The notes beneath the pieces are model-generated. The model ran no database searches. It saw nothing but the letters and a program-made list of their open reading frames with translations, and was not told the origin of the DNA. The position numbers were made by a program, and so were the translations under genes. Shown here piece by piece: positions 11,155 through 22,803 of a DNA stretch of 64,000 nucleotides (its first letter is position 1; each line of letters opens with the position of its first letter). This DNA comes from Physcomitrium patens (taxonomy: Eukaryota > Streptophyta > Bryopsida > Funariales > Funariaceae): the NCBI RefSeq assembly GCF_000002425.4, contig NC_037265.1, positions 15,683,934 through 15,747,933 of the forward strand, given 5' to 3'.

Positions 11155-12427
11155 TGTCGGGATGGAGAGAGTTTGCCTCAAGAAAACGTTGGGCTTTTGG
11201 CTATCACTAATTATTCAATCAAGCTTGAAAATAAGAGAAGCCCTAAGTTTATATATAAGTTTTTTCTTTTTGAGTAATTACACCAAATACAAAATCCTCA
11301 AGTAACCCACAACTTCCAAAATATGATAAAATCTTCTAAAACCTTGTTTATTCTTCTATGGAGATTTTCTCAAACTTCAACACCTCATATCTCCTAATCC
11401 GACCTTCCAAACAAAATAAAATTTTACTTGAGGTATTGATGTATTTTTATTAACTTTTACAACAATTTTCAACTGCAAATTTGTTGTAGATCTTGAGATA
11501 TCTTAAAAACCCTAATAGTCACTTCAAACCCTTGTCTTTATACATCCGCGTGCAATTTTCTTCATATCTCACAAAATATAAGCTCAAATGCCATGAAATT
11601 TTTATGTATAGCTTTTTGACACAAAATTTTACATTCTTCAAAAAGTTTGAGCCAAAAATTCGTCCGAAAACTCAAGTTATGGCTCCAACCATTACTACAA
11701 ATAAATCTGCTTACTCACTGCTTTTGATTTGGAAGTGCCGTCTTCCACTCCTTACAACTCCTTCATATGAACTCCAAAAGCAATAATTCTTTTATAAAAG
11801 ATGTAGGCCTTGAAATTTCTATTCCAATCGCATCTTTCAATCTTCAAAAGCTACTATAAAACTCCTTGTACTTTCAAAAGAGTAATAGTATATCTTAAAT
11901 AAATACCTTAACTTCAAACGGCTATAACTTCTTCATCCTAACTCCAAATCCTCTAATTTTTGCACAAAAATTATACCCCAAATCCTAAACTTTATAACCC
12001 TAGTTTGTAATCTCCGAATGTTTCTTTCATGTCGCTGAAACCCTTCTTAAGGTCGTAGGCAGCCTCCTCAATGCCCAGTAGGCATAGTATTCAACCAATA
12101 GGGATGAAGTTTCCCATTCTTTGCCTTCATCCGACCATGCCTTGCTTTCATCCCTCCCAATTAGCCTCCTACTAGTTTAGATTTTCATCCTTAGGTTTCC
12201 ACCTTCTCCCAAGGCTTCATACTAAACATTTAGGTCATATATATATATAGATATATATATATATATATATTTTAATGTCAAAATCAAAAGAAGTAAAGAA
12301 ACAAAATAAAGTTTCTTATACCAACTCCTTTTAATTTAATCTACTAGCCACTCTAACACACATCTAGATTTATCAACATATAATATGTTTTAACTAATTT
12401 TTACATACTGTAAGCATTTACAGAACC
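11155..12427 (+). mobile_element. S1: solo-LTR-like insertion in T3 integrase
   Basis: This 1.27-kb insert starts TGTCGGGATGGAGAGAG and is flanked by ACAG on both sides (11151-11154 and 12428-12431). It is homologous along its length to S2 (43084-44374, reverse complement) and to S3 (23267-24096). None of the three has an internal region, PBS or coding sequence, so solo LTRs of one unseen element are the best reading. S2 has the cleanest inverted ends, TGTCG...CGACA. The removal of S1 restores the integrase frame, which independently confirms the 4-bp duplication. Confidence 0.75.
12239..12271 (+). repeat. (AT)n microsatellite in S1
   Basis: An alternating TA run with one G interruption. S2 has a longer TA run at the corresponding place (about 43246-43296), while S3 lacks it. 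Confidence 0.85.
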
Positions 12428-13555
12428 ACAGCGGCTCGTAAAGCTTTACAGGCTGGTTATTGTGTAGATGTCTACCAATTTATCTATCAATGTGATCCAT
12501 GTCAGAGAATAGGTCGACCTACTAGAACTTCAACAATGCTATTGGTATTAATTTTGACTCAAGCGCCTTTTAAAAAATGGAGAATTGATTTTGTAAGACC
12601 AATTGTATCAGCCTAGAGAAATGGACAAAAATGGTATATACTGGTTGCAACGGATTACGTAACAAAATAGGCTGAAGTTGTAGTTATAAAAATTGATAGT
12701 CCAAGTACAATAGCAATTTTTTTATATGAAAATATTATTACATGGTTCGGTTATCCATGAAAATTGGTTAGTGATTGAGGAACTCATTTTATAAATAGTA
12801 CAATTGAAGCACTTATGGCTAAATACGAGATAAAATATTGTAAGACTACATTATATCATCCTAGAATCAATAGACAAATGGAAAAGATTAATGGAATTTT
12901 ATGTAAAATCTTAACAAAAACAGTTTCAAGAGAGAAAAAAGATTGGGACACTAAGTTATTTGTAGCTTTATGGCTATACCATACTACGTATAAAATTACT
13001 ACCAATGCTATCTCTTTTTAATTGGTTTATGGCTAGAAAGTAATATTACCTATTAAATTGGAAGTCTAAAGTTTATGAATTGCTATAGATAATAGATTGA
13101 GAGATCATGATTCATTACGGCACTGTTTAGAAGAATTAGAATAATTGGTTTATGGCTAGAAAGTAATATTACCTATTAAATTGGAAGTCTAAAGTTTATG
13201 AATTGCTATAGATAATAGATTGAGAGATCATGATTCATTACGGCACTGTTTAGAAGAATTAGAAAAATTGGATGAAACTAGAGCCAATGCATTAATAATA
13301 ATAGAAACTACATAAAAAAGAAGAAAGACTTATTATGATAGTAAGCTTAGACTAAAGGCTTTTATGCCAAATGATTTGAAACTTCTTTATGATAGTCGAT
13401 TTAAAAATTTTCTAAGAAAATTTCAAGTTTGATGGCATGGACCATATCAAGTTATTGACGGATTTTCAAATGGTTCAGTACAATTAGAAGATTTTATGGA
13501 TACTAAATTTACGACACAGATCAATGGCAATCGGCCTAAACTTTACTATACATAA
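12428..13555 (+). pseudogene. T3 integrase, catalytic core and C-terminal part
   Basis: It continues the zinc-binding domain (CDPCQRIGRPT). Then come the core with WRIDFVRPI, YILVATDYVTK and FINSTIEALMAKYEI, and the third acidic position in RQMEKINGIL. The GPY/F-type module WHGPYQVIDGFSNGSVQ follows. It ends ...KLYYT at the TAA of 13553-13555. A 123-bp tandem duplication (13021-13266) adds 41 codons. About ten stops are present. The end coincides with the stops of T1 (23153), T4 (32086), T5 (36297) and T2 (48812), so this is the natural end of Gag-Pol. Confidence 0.8.
13021..13266 (+). repeat. 123-bp perfect-phase tandem duplication in T3 integrase
   Basis: Copy 1 is 13021-13143 and copy 2 is 13144-13266. 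I count one difference (final ATA against AAA) in 123 bp. The unit starts ATTGGTTTATGGCTAGAAAG. T4, T2 and T5 have a single copy. Both copies carry the same stop codons, so the duplication is later than the element's death. Confidence 0.95.
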
Positions 13556-14297
13556 ACTCAAGACATGTTTTCTATTACAAAAAGAGGGAGGAAGTAAATA
13601 ATGATGATGATAGGATAGTAAATATAAGGTGATAAGAAGTGTGAAGAATATGGATGGAATTAGTGACGGCGGTTTTAAAGACTGGTTGTCAGACCTAATT
13701 AGTAGAGTATTTCATCATGACGAATCGTGAGAAATAAGGGGGAGTCGATTCATTTGATTAGACCATAGTAAGAAGTAGGAAGGAGGCTCTTGATAAGCAT
13801 CATGTTTTCTTTTGTGTAAGTAGCCATATATGTGTATTTTGAGAGATTAGTTGTGAGTGCTTGCTTGTGTTAGAATACAATGGCGATTGAGAAGACTAAG
13901 AGGCAGTTGAATAGAGAGGAGAAACAACGTAAGGTAAGGTGCAAAGATGAGTTGACACTATTGGAGTGTATTATTGTGACAATGACAACACCTTTGAAGA
14001 TACCTTTGAAATCGATAGAAGAATGGCAGAAGATGTTGGAGGAGCATGATAACCAAATTGCTCGTCTTCAGTCTTAGATATGGGAATTGGATTTATTGAA
14101 TGAAGATCTGACAACGCATTTGGATGAAGAATCCTTGAACACCAAGTGAGATGATGAAGATGTCGTAGACGAGGAGGTCGCCAATTCAAAGGATGGTAAG
14201 CCAATGCCATTGATTGAAGAAGCCAATGCTGATACGTCTTTATAAGTTGAGGCTAAATAATGTTTGCAAGGGCATTGTATAATTAGTAGTGGGGCTA
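13556..14297 (+). pseudogene. T3 extra 3' gene, shortened, with purine-rich tract
   Basis: After a ~320-bp spacer, an ATG at 13880 opens MAIEKTKRQLNREEKQRK. This N-terminus also occurs in T4 (start 31761) and in related form in T2 and T5. In T3 the reading jumps from LECIIVT straight to MTTPLKIPL and a charged coiled-coil-like tail (EEWQKMLEEHDNQIARLQ). The globular domain seen in T5 is therefore deleted. Stops lie at about 14076 and later. AGTGGGGCTA (14288-14297) abuts the LTR and probably serves as polypurine tract. Function unknown. Confidence 0.6.
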
Positions 14298-15066
14298 TGT
14301 AGAATATGTAAATAAATTTTGTGGTAAGTGACTAGTTGGTTATTGATAACTTTGAGAATTAGACTTATGATTAGGTAGTTTAGTTGGTAGCAGTAGGTTG
14401 TTAGTAGAACAAATAGTTAAGAATTCAAATATTCATAACCTTTGGAATCTGTTGGTTGACAGTCCAACTTTTGGTAGGATAAAGAAGTTGAAAAAAGGAG
14501 ATCTAGGCCAAACTGTGATAGTTGTAAGCCGGGATAAGCTTGGTGCTACTTCTTTATTTTTTTTGCTTTTATTATTTTTTTATGAAGAATTATGATTGAG
14601 AGAAGTATTATTAAAATTATGATTAGAATATTATGGAATATAACTTTGGACTGACCGTTTTGGAGAAAATCTGTGACCTTGAGAATTGAGATTATTGAAT
14701 TGTGTTGTATTAAGTGAAGATATTGAATTCTATGGGATGAATTGAGAAATTGAATATAATAAGTAAGTTAGAGATGAGTAATTGAATATATATAAACTAC
14801 AAAGAGAGTAAGTGGGAGATGAATTGATAAGAATATGAAAGTATTGTTGAATTGATATTCATAGAATGGATTATGTATTGAATTAAGATGGAAGTAGTAA
14901 GCCTTGGTGTTTTGTAGTTTGATAATTGATTTCAGATAGCTAGAATATAGTCAATTGTGACACTAACAGATCCAATTTATATAACCAGTCTTTCCCTGTG
15001 TTTGAATCCACCTCTATTAGTTCAATTACTTTGGTATATTGAAGCTTGAATACAACGAGAATATCA
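14298..15066 (+). repeat. T3 3' LTR
   Basis: 769 bp, starting TGTAGAATATGTAAATAAA and ending GAGAATATCA. By eye it differs from the 5' LTR at roughly a tenth of positions, mostly transitions. Its last ~60 bp resemble the T4 3' LTR more than its own 5' partner. It abuts T2 integrase sequence with the flank TGGTC. Confidence 0.9.
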
Positions 15067-15560
15067 TGGTCTTAAAAAATCAATTCTCCATTTCTTGAAT
15101 GGTGCTTGGATAAAAATTGGGATTGACGGCATGGCAGAAGTGCCAGTTGGTCAACCAATTCTTTCACACAAATTACATTGGCAAACATATTGGTATATAT
15201 CTGAAAACATTGTTGGCCACCAGTATCTCACCATTAAAGCTTTTTGAACAATACTATCATTAACAAAAAGTCCACTACTACTATCCAAGTGACAACTGTC
15301 CAATATTGATTGTACTTTATTTTGAAAGATAGAGCGTTGTAAAATGTCATATTTTCCTTACTTATAGAAAGTATTACCAAGCATTGTATATGATGCACTT
15401 TTCAAAATTAAGTGTTCCTTAAGTTTCTTGCTAAATATAAGTAAAAATATTTGAAATGTCAAAAATTGAATTATTTTACTATACTCTAGTGAAATTACAT
15501 CCACAACAAATAAATTAGAGTTGAAAAGTACATCAAAAATAGGTTCATTGTCCAAGATAT
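15067..15560 (-). pseudogene. T2 integrase N-terminal part
   Basis: It includes the RNaseH-integrase linker (DNEPIFDVLFNSNLFVVDV) and the HHCC region around CHLDSSSGLFVNDS and CNLCERIG. It then runs through PFKKWRIDFL to the break at 15067. Several stops are present (for example TGA near 15170). The catalytic core continues at 47982. See the T2 entry for the evidence that the two pieces were one gene. Confidence 0.75.
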
Positions 15561-16000
15561 TGGACAGCCAAGATAAATGGTCAGTATTTGCATGATTCTT
15601 CTTTGATCTTATAATAATAGTAAAATTAAATTCTTGTAGTAGTAATACCCAAATGGCAATGCATCCACTCAACTAAGGCTTATTAATCATGTATTTTATG
15701 GCATCATGATCCACATAAAATACGAATGCATAACCCAACAAATAATGCCAAAATTTCTAAACTGAATATATCTTGTCTAAAGCTCCCCATTCAATAGTAG
15801 TGTAATTTCATTTGGCAGCCCCCAATTATTGAGTAGTATAATATATTAGATGATCCAAGTCCTTTTCATCCTTTTGACTTAACATAGATCCCATAGCAAC
15901 ATTGGATGCATTAACATACACATGAAATGACTTTGTGCAACAAAGAGCTACTAAGACTGGTGTAGATACTATTTTTTGCTTCAATTCTTTAAATGCCACT
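15561..16000 (-). pseudogene. T2 RNase H remnant
   Basis: Visible blocks: LCCTKSFHVYVNASNVA, where the first catalytic Asp of the family's VDASN has become Asn; MGSMLSQKDEKD; and WVLLLQEFNFTII before DHLSWLSNI. The codon that is TGA in T3, T4 and T5 is TGG here (KFWHYLLGY). Clearly decayed. Confidence 0.7.
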
Positions 16001-16810
16001 GTACACTCCTTGGTTCAAAGTGAACTAGTCCCATCCAACAAAGGTTTCTTAAAAAGATTAGTGAAAGGTTGATAGATGACTGCAAACAAATGAATAGATT
16101 GGCAATAATAATTGACATGGCCAATAAAACCATAAACACCTGACACTGTTTCTAGTCTTGGCAGGTTCATTATATACTAAACTTTATCTAGATCAAGGGC
16201 AATATCACTTCTTTAGACTATGTGTCCTAAGAATTTTCAAGACAGAATATCAAATTGATATTTATTAGAGTTCAACGATATCTCGTATATAGCACATTGA
16301 TCCAAACATTTGCCTAGGCATTTCAAATGATTTTATTTTCTACTAAAATTATAAAATTCATCTAAAAATATCTCCATAAATATTCGTAAGTAATCTTGAA
16401 ATACCTAAGTCATCACCTTCTAAAATATAGCTAGAGCATTACATAATCAAAATGACATAACGCGATAAGCAAATGTTTTCTAATCTATAGTAAAAGTAAT
16501 CTTTAGCTGATCTTTCTTTATAATTTTAACTTGATTATAATTAAAAAATCCATCTAAGAAAGAATAACATTCATGCCCTATTATGGCGTCCAATATACTA
16601 TTCATAAAAGGTAATAGAAAGTAATCTTTCTTGGTAGCCGCATTTAGTTTTTGGAAGTCTTGACAAATTTTGATTTTTCCATTCTTCTTTCGTACCATCA
16701 CAATTGGAAAAATCCACTCACTGTTCGATATCGAATAAATAAAACCAACCTCAATAAGCTTGTCTAATTCCTCTTTTACCATTAGGAAATATTTTGGATT
16801 AAGTCAATGT
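16001..16810 (-). pseudogene. T2 reverse transcriptase remnant
   Basis: Open from 16782 to 16480 it contains LIEVGFIYSISNSEWIF, GKIKICQDFQKLN and HECYSFLDGFFNYNQ with the first Asp. Downstream, the catalytic box has become FLDEF (second Asp to Glu), and FIGHVNYY is still visible. Stops interrupt the palm region around 16370-16460. This copy keeps the whole middle of RT, whereas T1 has lost it in frame and T5 by deletion at its inversion point. Confidence 0.75.
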
Positions 16811-17800
16811 TGTAACTAACGGATAGGTTTAACATCCTCCTCTAAAATGATCTAATGCTTACAGACTTCCACGGGGATACCTTTCAAATCAGCATAAGTC
16901 CAAGCAAAAGCAAATTTATGGTGAATGAAAAATTCTTTCTAACATGTCAACTCCTAATCATGAATACCTTTGTAAATTTTAATTATCCGAGGTATTTTAT
17001 TTGTTGCTAAGTTAATAATTTGACATAAAGATTTAGCTACCTTTTTTTTATTTCAGCTCTTTCTCCGGTTCTAATCCATTTATCAAGTCTGACATATTGG
17101 AGGTACTCAATTCTGATTCCAATGCATTGACCTAGTGCACATCATATTTTTTCATTTAATGTACAATAACATGATCAAAATTTTCCATATCTGATAGATA
17201 TATCAAAGATTCTTTCGATCTTCTACATTAATACACTACTTTATGGTGTTGAACTGTCTTGAAGGACACCCCCTCCTTAGGTACGACAACATCTTTATCA
17301 AAACTAATCTCATTATCAGATATCAATTCAGATGCTAGTATTTGAGATTCCCCATGATAGTATATCGGATATATTTGTAACACCATCTTGTCTTTGTCTC
17401 TTTCAATCATCAAAGTACCACAATTCCAATCATTTTTGGCTTTTGCTTGATAAAGCCAAGGTCGTTCTAATAAAATTGGATATGATAAAGTTGAACGTTA
17501 TAACCAAAAAATGATATAGTCTATTTTGTATTTAATATTGGTAATTATCGTTTGAATATTTTGTAAGATATCCATTGATTTAATTCGGCTATGATCTACC
17601 ATCTGTAATATCAATGTTGTGGATACTAAATGTGTTAAGTTTAAAATATCAATTGTATTTGTTGTCATTAAATTGACATTGGAGCCACCATCCACTTTGA
17701 CTCTAAAAATCATAATACCTTCTATTAATACATTGATGGTTGGTGTGTCCAAATCAGCGTCCATAAGAAGATCTTTTAATGGATAAGACATCTCCTGAAA
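16811..17800 (-). pseudogene. T2 protease and linker to RT
   Basis: The protease-like region shows VKVDGGSNVNLM (DGG, as in the whole family) near 17690, then KIDYIIF and LLERPWLYQAKAKNDW, the equivalent of T5's LLGRPWLYQ. The acidic linker follows (ISDNEISFDKD). A long stretch from 17413 to 17228 is still open. Stops before and after make it non-functional. Confidence 0.7.
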
Positions 17801-20216
17801 CTACACAAAGGACGGAACTAGTTTAGGTTGAGCTAAGACCTCAATAGTTGGAACCTCATTGATTTGTATAGATGGACCACATCTCATCATTGATAAGATG
17901 CTTGTTATAGAACTGAATTTGATGTTACTATAATTGGATTGAATTGGTCCTTTACAACTGGTTGACCCAAGTATTGAATTGGTCATTTTTCTTTTTTCTA
18001 GCACCTGGTAAGTACTGCTTGGACACATTTCATCCAATTTACCGGAGAATCTTAGGGAACTTGATTATTATTGTTGATCTTACTTTGTAGCTGGAGCTGT
18101 TGATCACAGTTGTTGAAATTAAACGGAGCATTATATTACTGATATGTATGTCCCGACTATTTACAATTTCCACAAACTAGAGCATAGTCATCATTGGCTC
18201 TTGGATTATGATATTCACTAGTATAATGACCAATATGACTTCAATGATAACAACAAAGTGGTCTTCTTCCACTTCCATTAGGCATATTAGGTGTCTCCAT
18301 TGGTATATACTAACAGGACCTATTTCAAGTTGAATTGGTAAATGATCTTGATTGTTATGTTGGTACGGACGTAATTAGAATCAATTGCAATGATGGAAAA
18401 TATTGTTGATATCTTGGCTGTTCCTTCACATAGTTATGGGAGTTCAATGGAAAATCCGGATTATAATTTGGACCTTGAAAGTTATTAAAGGCTTAATTTT
18501 AACTATTTGAATGATTTCCATTCTAGCCAAGTATATTTCTCATTTGAACTTAATTGACATCTTACTAAGTGGGTGGGTTCATGTTTTGATTAGTAAATTG
18601 TTGTTGCTTTTTCCAATTCTAACAATTAATTGCCAAATGCTTTCTTTCACAGAATGTATATTGCACCATCATTTGTAGAAGAGAGGGACATTTTGTCACC
18701 AAATGACCTTGGCCCTTATAATTATTACACCATACATTAGACCTAGTATTGGTAGATTTTTTCTTCTTCTATTTATCTTTTACTATATTAATTACCATTT
18801 CTTCTATTTTCTTAATCAAAATTAACAAGATTTTATTAGAATCTTTTGGAGTTGATATTATTAGTAACTTTTTCATAGTCAATGGTTGTTGCTGATAAGA
18901 GAAGTATAGAAACTGCAACGTTGCCATGTTCGATGGTATAGCTTGTAACAAGATAACATTAACTGTTTTCTATGTATTCGCACTTGAATTGGTACATGTA
19001 TTGAACATTTTGGAATAACTAACTACTGCTTTATTCTATGCTCGGATTTGATAACCTCTTTGAATTAGAATCATAGTGCCTCCAGTAGTTAAAAATTGAT
19101 CATAATGGTATTTTTTCCAAACCTTGGCTTGATTAAGAGATGAAGTTACCATATTTGATTGAGCCTCTTTACAAACATTTTTAGTTTGGGTGGATGCAAT
19201 TAGTTGATTAATATGGACAATAAAAAAGCCTCTAATAATTGATGATTTGATCACTTGCAGAATATATTTGTCACATGGCCATAGTACAATTCCACTGCCT
19301 CTCCTAGATTCATTTTGTTATTTATTAATCTTTCTTGAAGTCGATTTTCAAAACCAATTAAACATAAATGGATTAAAAATTTATTCTTCAATTCTTCCCA
19401 ATTAGAATATTGTTCTACGGATTAATAGTTATACCATTCAAATTCCATGACTTTTAAAGTTATTGGCAACCATTACAACCAAATATCTTCAGTTCTGCCA
19501 TTCTTGGCTATACATGCAGTCATGAACTGAGACAAATGTTGATCTACATCTGCACCTAGCAAGCCCCTAAAACTAGGTAATGGAGCTACACTAGTTGTGT
19601 GATTCCCATATCTCCCATTTGAACTGCTCTTGGAATTGTTGGACCACTCATTGTCATTGAAGAGGACAATGTACCACTTAATCTCTTATTAATTGTTAAT
19701 TTTTAAACTTCTCAATTTACTATTATTATTCTTAAATAAGTATATTCATTGAATTAGAGGTAAAAATGATGGTTTTTGAAATACGTTGAATTGGCCCTTA
19801 TTGGCAAGCAATTTATGATATTCTACAGAATCAAATTTGATAGAATCGATAGTTTTTGCTATTAGAAAAGTACCTAATGGAGTACCTAATGGAGTACTCA
19901 ATTCTTCTAAGTTTCTTCCACTTGCAATTAATGAGCTTAAGAGGTATATTAAACTATTGACAAAAATTTTCATGAGTGCTCTTTGTAATTTTCATAACGG
20001 TATATGTCTTTGAAATATTAGAGGTCGGTAAGCTTCTGAGTATGCTCAAATATGCTGACAGGCATGCAATTATGGCATAATCTAATTTTATTGATGCTTC
20101 ATTTTTAACTTACGTTCTTCTTCATTTTGCAATAATTTTCTTACTTGCATTCTCTCTTATCTTTCTTTCGACTGACATGTTTTTTTTATTGTAATATTTT
20201 CATTCTTAATAACCAT
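17801..20216 (-). pseudogene. gag: T2 gag remnant
   Basis: I take the start as the ATG at 20216 (MVIKNENITIKKT), because its next residues line up with QVKERQERFYFRNLL of T5. Capsid-like sequence is heavily broken. Recognisable parts include VWKKYHYDQFLTTGGTMI (about 19135-19080) and a first knuckle CNNYKGQGHLVTKC near 18740-18700. Further Cys/His remnants lie around 18140-18260. Proline/glutamine-rich linkers match those of T3. Short open stretches are 19973-19746, 19254-19036, 18951-18769 and 18037-17801. Confidence 0.65.
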
Positions 20217-20371
20217 AAACTTTTAGTATATACTGCTGAATTTGCTCAGTAACTCCCATCTAATTATACATTTATCTTCACTTTTGAACCAATTTTGATT
20301 TTATAACCTCCTTGTGCAACATCCAAAACTACTCATTTAGCAACTAATTCCTAGCACTCAATACTATTGTT

Positions 20372-20391
20372 GATCTCTGGTAGCAATGCCA
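20372..20391 (-). other. T2 primer-binding site, decayed
   Basis: Minus strand TGGCATTGCTACCAGAGATC, three bases from the LTR, at the same place and with the same TGGC..CGCTGCC skeleton as T3 and T5. Several C-to-T/G-to-A changes have weakened the tRNA-Asp match. Confidence 0.6.
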
Positions 20392-20394
20392 AAA

Positions 20395-21177
20395 TGTGGT
20401 TGTTATTTTACTTACTTTATAAATTCTTTTCAGAATAAATCTATAGAAGGAGATTTGAACATAGGGAAAGACTAATCACATGAGCTTACACATTACAATC
20501 ACACAATTAATCATATTTTAAACTACTAAAAATACCAAATAATACTACAGTCCTTTCTCTTACTAATAATATTCTTTCATCAACTGATAACAACAATGTG
20601 CTATCTTGCACTCTCAAAAGATCACTCAAAATATACAAATTCCATCCAACACTGGAAATAATAGTCTTCCACTCCAACCAATCTCACTTCACATAATTTT
20701 TGTAATTTATAGACTTCTTCTGTCAAAACACACACAACTCTCAATTAACAAAAATATTCAAAATCAATCTTCCATAGAATCTAATAAAAAAATTTCAATA
20801 TTTTTTCATAATAATTCAATCACATAGTACTCCAATTACATACTCAATATCTCATAAATCAATCATTGATTTACTTCATAGATTTACTTCACAATATTTA
20901 GAAACTATTTGTTACTCTTCAACTACAAAGAAAACAAAAAAAACAAAGAGGTAGCACCAAGCTTACTCCAGCTCATGAGTATCATAGTTTGGCCCCTCTA
21001 TTATCTTCTTCAACTTACTTATGTTTTATTTTTGAAATTTTAGATTCTAACTATTATTCCCTACTTAATCATTTTTGACAACTAATTCAATCATTCGACC
21101 TACTAAATTAACAACCCTAAGACTGATTAATCTACCTTATTCATAGCTTATAAAAACAAATTTCTATCCATTCTACA
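20395..21177 (-). repeat. T2 5' LTR
   Basis: On the minus strand it begins TGTAGAATGGATAGAAATT and ends AACAACCACA before the PBS. The 783 bp align with 50664-51442 on the plus strand, the other T2 LTR. The upstream edge at 21177 lies inside T1's 3' LTR: flanking ...TTTAAGATAGT matches the T1 5' LTR at about 5340-5352. Confidence 0.8.
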
Positions 21178-21755
21178 ACTATCTTAAAAAACTGCATAAA
21201 ATATTCTATAATCCAATCACTCGAATTTTCCAAAACTAACTGTCATTCCCAGTAATTCTAGACTCTACAAACTTTTTTTTATAGAATACTCTCAACTTTC
21301 CATAATCAATATATTATATTTCTCCCATTCATATCTATACTTCACAAACATCTTCAATTCTTGATTCTCCAATTTTTTACTTATAATTCAATATACAATA
21401 GATTTAATTTTTTATTTGATATCATATAAATCAAAACTTTCTTTCATTACTAAATTTTACTTCACATTATCTAAAATCTATCCATTATCCTTCTTCTATA
21501 TAAAAAAATAAAAACAAGAGGTAGTACCAAACTTACCTTGGCTCATGACTATGATAGTCTGGTTCTTTCTACTTCTTCTTCAATCAATTTATACTTACCT
21601 CAAAATAGAGATTTCAACCAACATTTCTTATTTAACTACTTTTTTTGACTAAATCATCTATCTTATTTCTTGAATTGACTTTCTTATGGATGATTAATCA
21701 ATTTTATTAATATCTAATCAATGTCCTATAAAAATTAATTGCTACTCATTCTAAA
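21178..21755 (-). repeat. T1 3' LTR fragment, cut by T2
   Basis: Minus-strand copy of T1's LTR, matching 4758-5352 with only scattered differences. Its start (TTTAGAATGAGTAG, TG mutated to TT) follows the purine-rich GGAGCGAGGCTA. It ends abruptly at the T2 LTR. The missing remainder should follow T2's other end at 51442, but I do not find it there. Confidence 0.75.
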
Positions 21756-22803
21756 TAGCCTCGCTCCTAACTTTACAATATCCTCGCAAATACAAAACTG
21801 GTGAAAAAAACTACTTCAATAAATTCATACAAAGTTTTTATTCCTTTAGCTTACTAGATTGATCAATCCCAACATTCTCCATAGGTGGTTCCACTCATTT
21901 TGGTTCTAGTGATAAGTCCTCATCCTTCTCTGATACTTCCATAGGCTCTCTCTTCAATTAAATTGATAAGTCTTCATTATACGCTTTTAATTCACAAACT
22001 TGAGCCTCCAATTGTAAAATCTTAATATCTTTTGCTTCCAAATGGTGTTGTTATTGCTTCATGTTTTCCTTTAATTCATTATTTATTGAAACTAGTGGAA
22101 CAAACATCTATGACTGACCAATACTAGCTAAATCATCCTCCAATTTTGTCACTACAACTTTCAAGGTTCCAATTTTTATCTCTAATTTTTTGGTTTCAAT
22201 TCTATACTAGTCACTCAATTTTTTTTTTCTATTCCAGTGGCACTACCTTTTCTTGTTCCACTTTCAATTGATACTTTACTTCCTTCCATTCTAAATCCCA
22301 TGTCTTGCAATTCTATAATAGTTTTTGCCTTTGGCCTTCTAGAAGATGTTAAGTATTTTTTTTTTTTTTTTTTTTTTTTGCCTAAGCTTCTTGTTTCTCT
22401 CCAAATTTATGCTTTAATAGTAACTTAGATTTTGTATTTTCTTGGATACTTAAACATCCATCGTAAGCTCATCAATTGGAAGGTACAGTATCTTTAATAA
22501 GGTAGTCTTATCAATCCCAATAATTCTCCCCTTGATAAAACTCGAACCATCTTCTAAGTCATAATTTGGTGTATACTTGTCCACCAATTCTACATCAATT
22601 GGTGGCAAGTTATGTGACCCACCTTAAAATTGATATAACTGCACATTTCTAAAATCTCTTTGTTTTTTTGAGAACCAACAGATTTCCAACTTCATTGGTT
22701 TCATATTGGTAAGAACCATTAGGAATGGTGATTCCAAATTGCTCTTAGTCCTCACATTTTAGCAACTTCATTCTCTGTCTGTAGTTCTCTTCACTCTTTT
22801 CAT
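21756..22803 (-). pseudogene. T1 extra 3' gene with coiled-coil tail
   Basis: Start ATG at 22803 (MKRVKRTTDRE), following a ~350-bp spacer after the integrase stop. The N-terminal part keeps LPPIDVELVDKYTPNYDLED and GSSFIKGRIIGIDKTTLLK, then ILYLPIDEL. This is the same domain as in T5 (36810-36960) and T2 (49310-49470). The C-terminal half (about 22330-21850) is rich in Lys, Glu and Leu (KLEIKIGTLKVVVTKLEDDL; LEAKDIKILQLEAQVCELK) and should form a coiled coil. A T run at about 22360-22380 disrupts it. The role in the element is unknown; I see no signal peptide or membrane segment, so it does not look like an envelope protein. Confidence 0.6.

Larger units (their letters stand above)
5471..15066 (+). 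mobile_element. T3: Athila/Tat-like Ty3 retrotransposon, near full length, inactive
   Basis: Order on the plus strand: 769-bp LTR, tRNA-Asp-type PBS, gag, protease, RT, RNaseH, integrase, extra 3' gene (shortened), purine-rich tract, 769-bp LTR. A solo LTR (S1) and a 123-bp duplication interrupt the coding region; without them T3 is about 8.2 kb. Gag to integrase lies in one frame with about 35 stops and, by my reading, no frameshift. The left flank is T1's 5' LTR and the right flank is T2's integrase, so the two ends are in different hosts. The explanation is the inversion described in the findings. Confidence 0.85.
15067..21177 (-). mobile_element. T2, 5' portion (LTR, gag, pol up to mid-integrase)
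   Basis: On the minus strand it reads 5' LTR (21177-20395), PBS, gag, protease, RT, RNaseH and the integrase N-terminal region, breaking off at 15067. The rest is at 47977-51442 on the plus strand. The break bears GACCA here (complement of 15067-15071) and GAGCA at 47977-47981. After counting the duplication once, codon phase is kept exactly across the join, giving ...RP|IAPV. Joined, T2 is about 9.6 kb, the longest T element here. Confidence 0.8.

Noticed and set aside
11493-11786. 97-codon open frame in S1 and its counterpart in S2 (43747-43998, opposite strand of the window)
   Set aside because: It is shared only because S1 and S2 are homologous; frame is not kept in S3 and the sequence has no recognisable domain. 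A retained LTR-encoded peptide is possible but unsupported.
22361-22380. T run as a terminator
   Set aside because: It lies inside the decayed T1 3' gene with no stem before it; simple slippage is enough.
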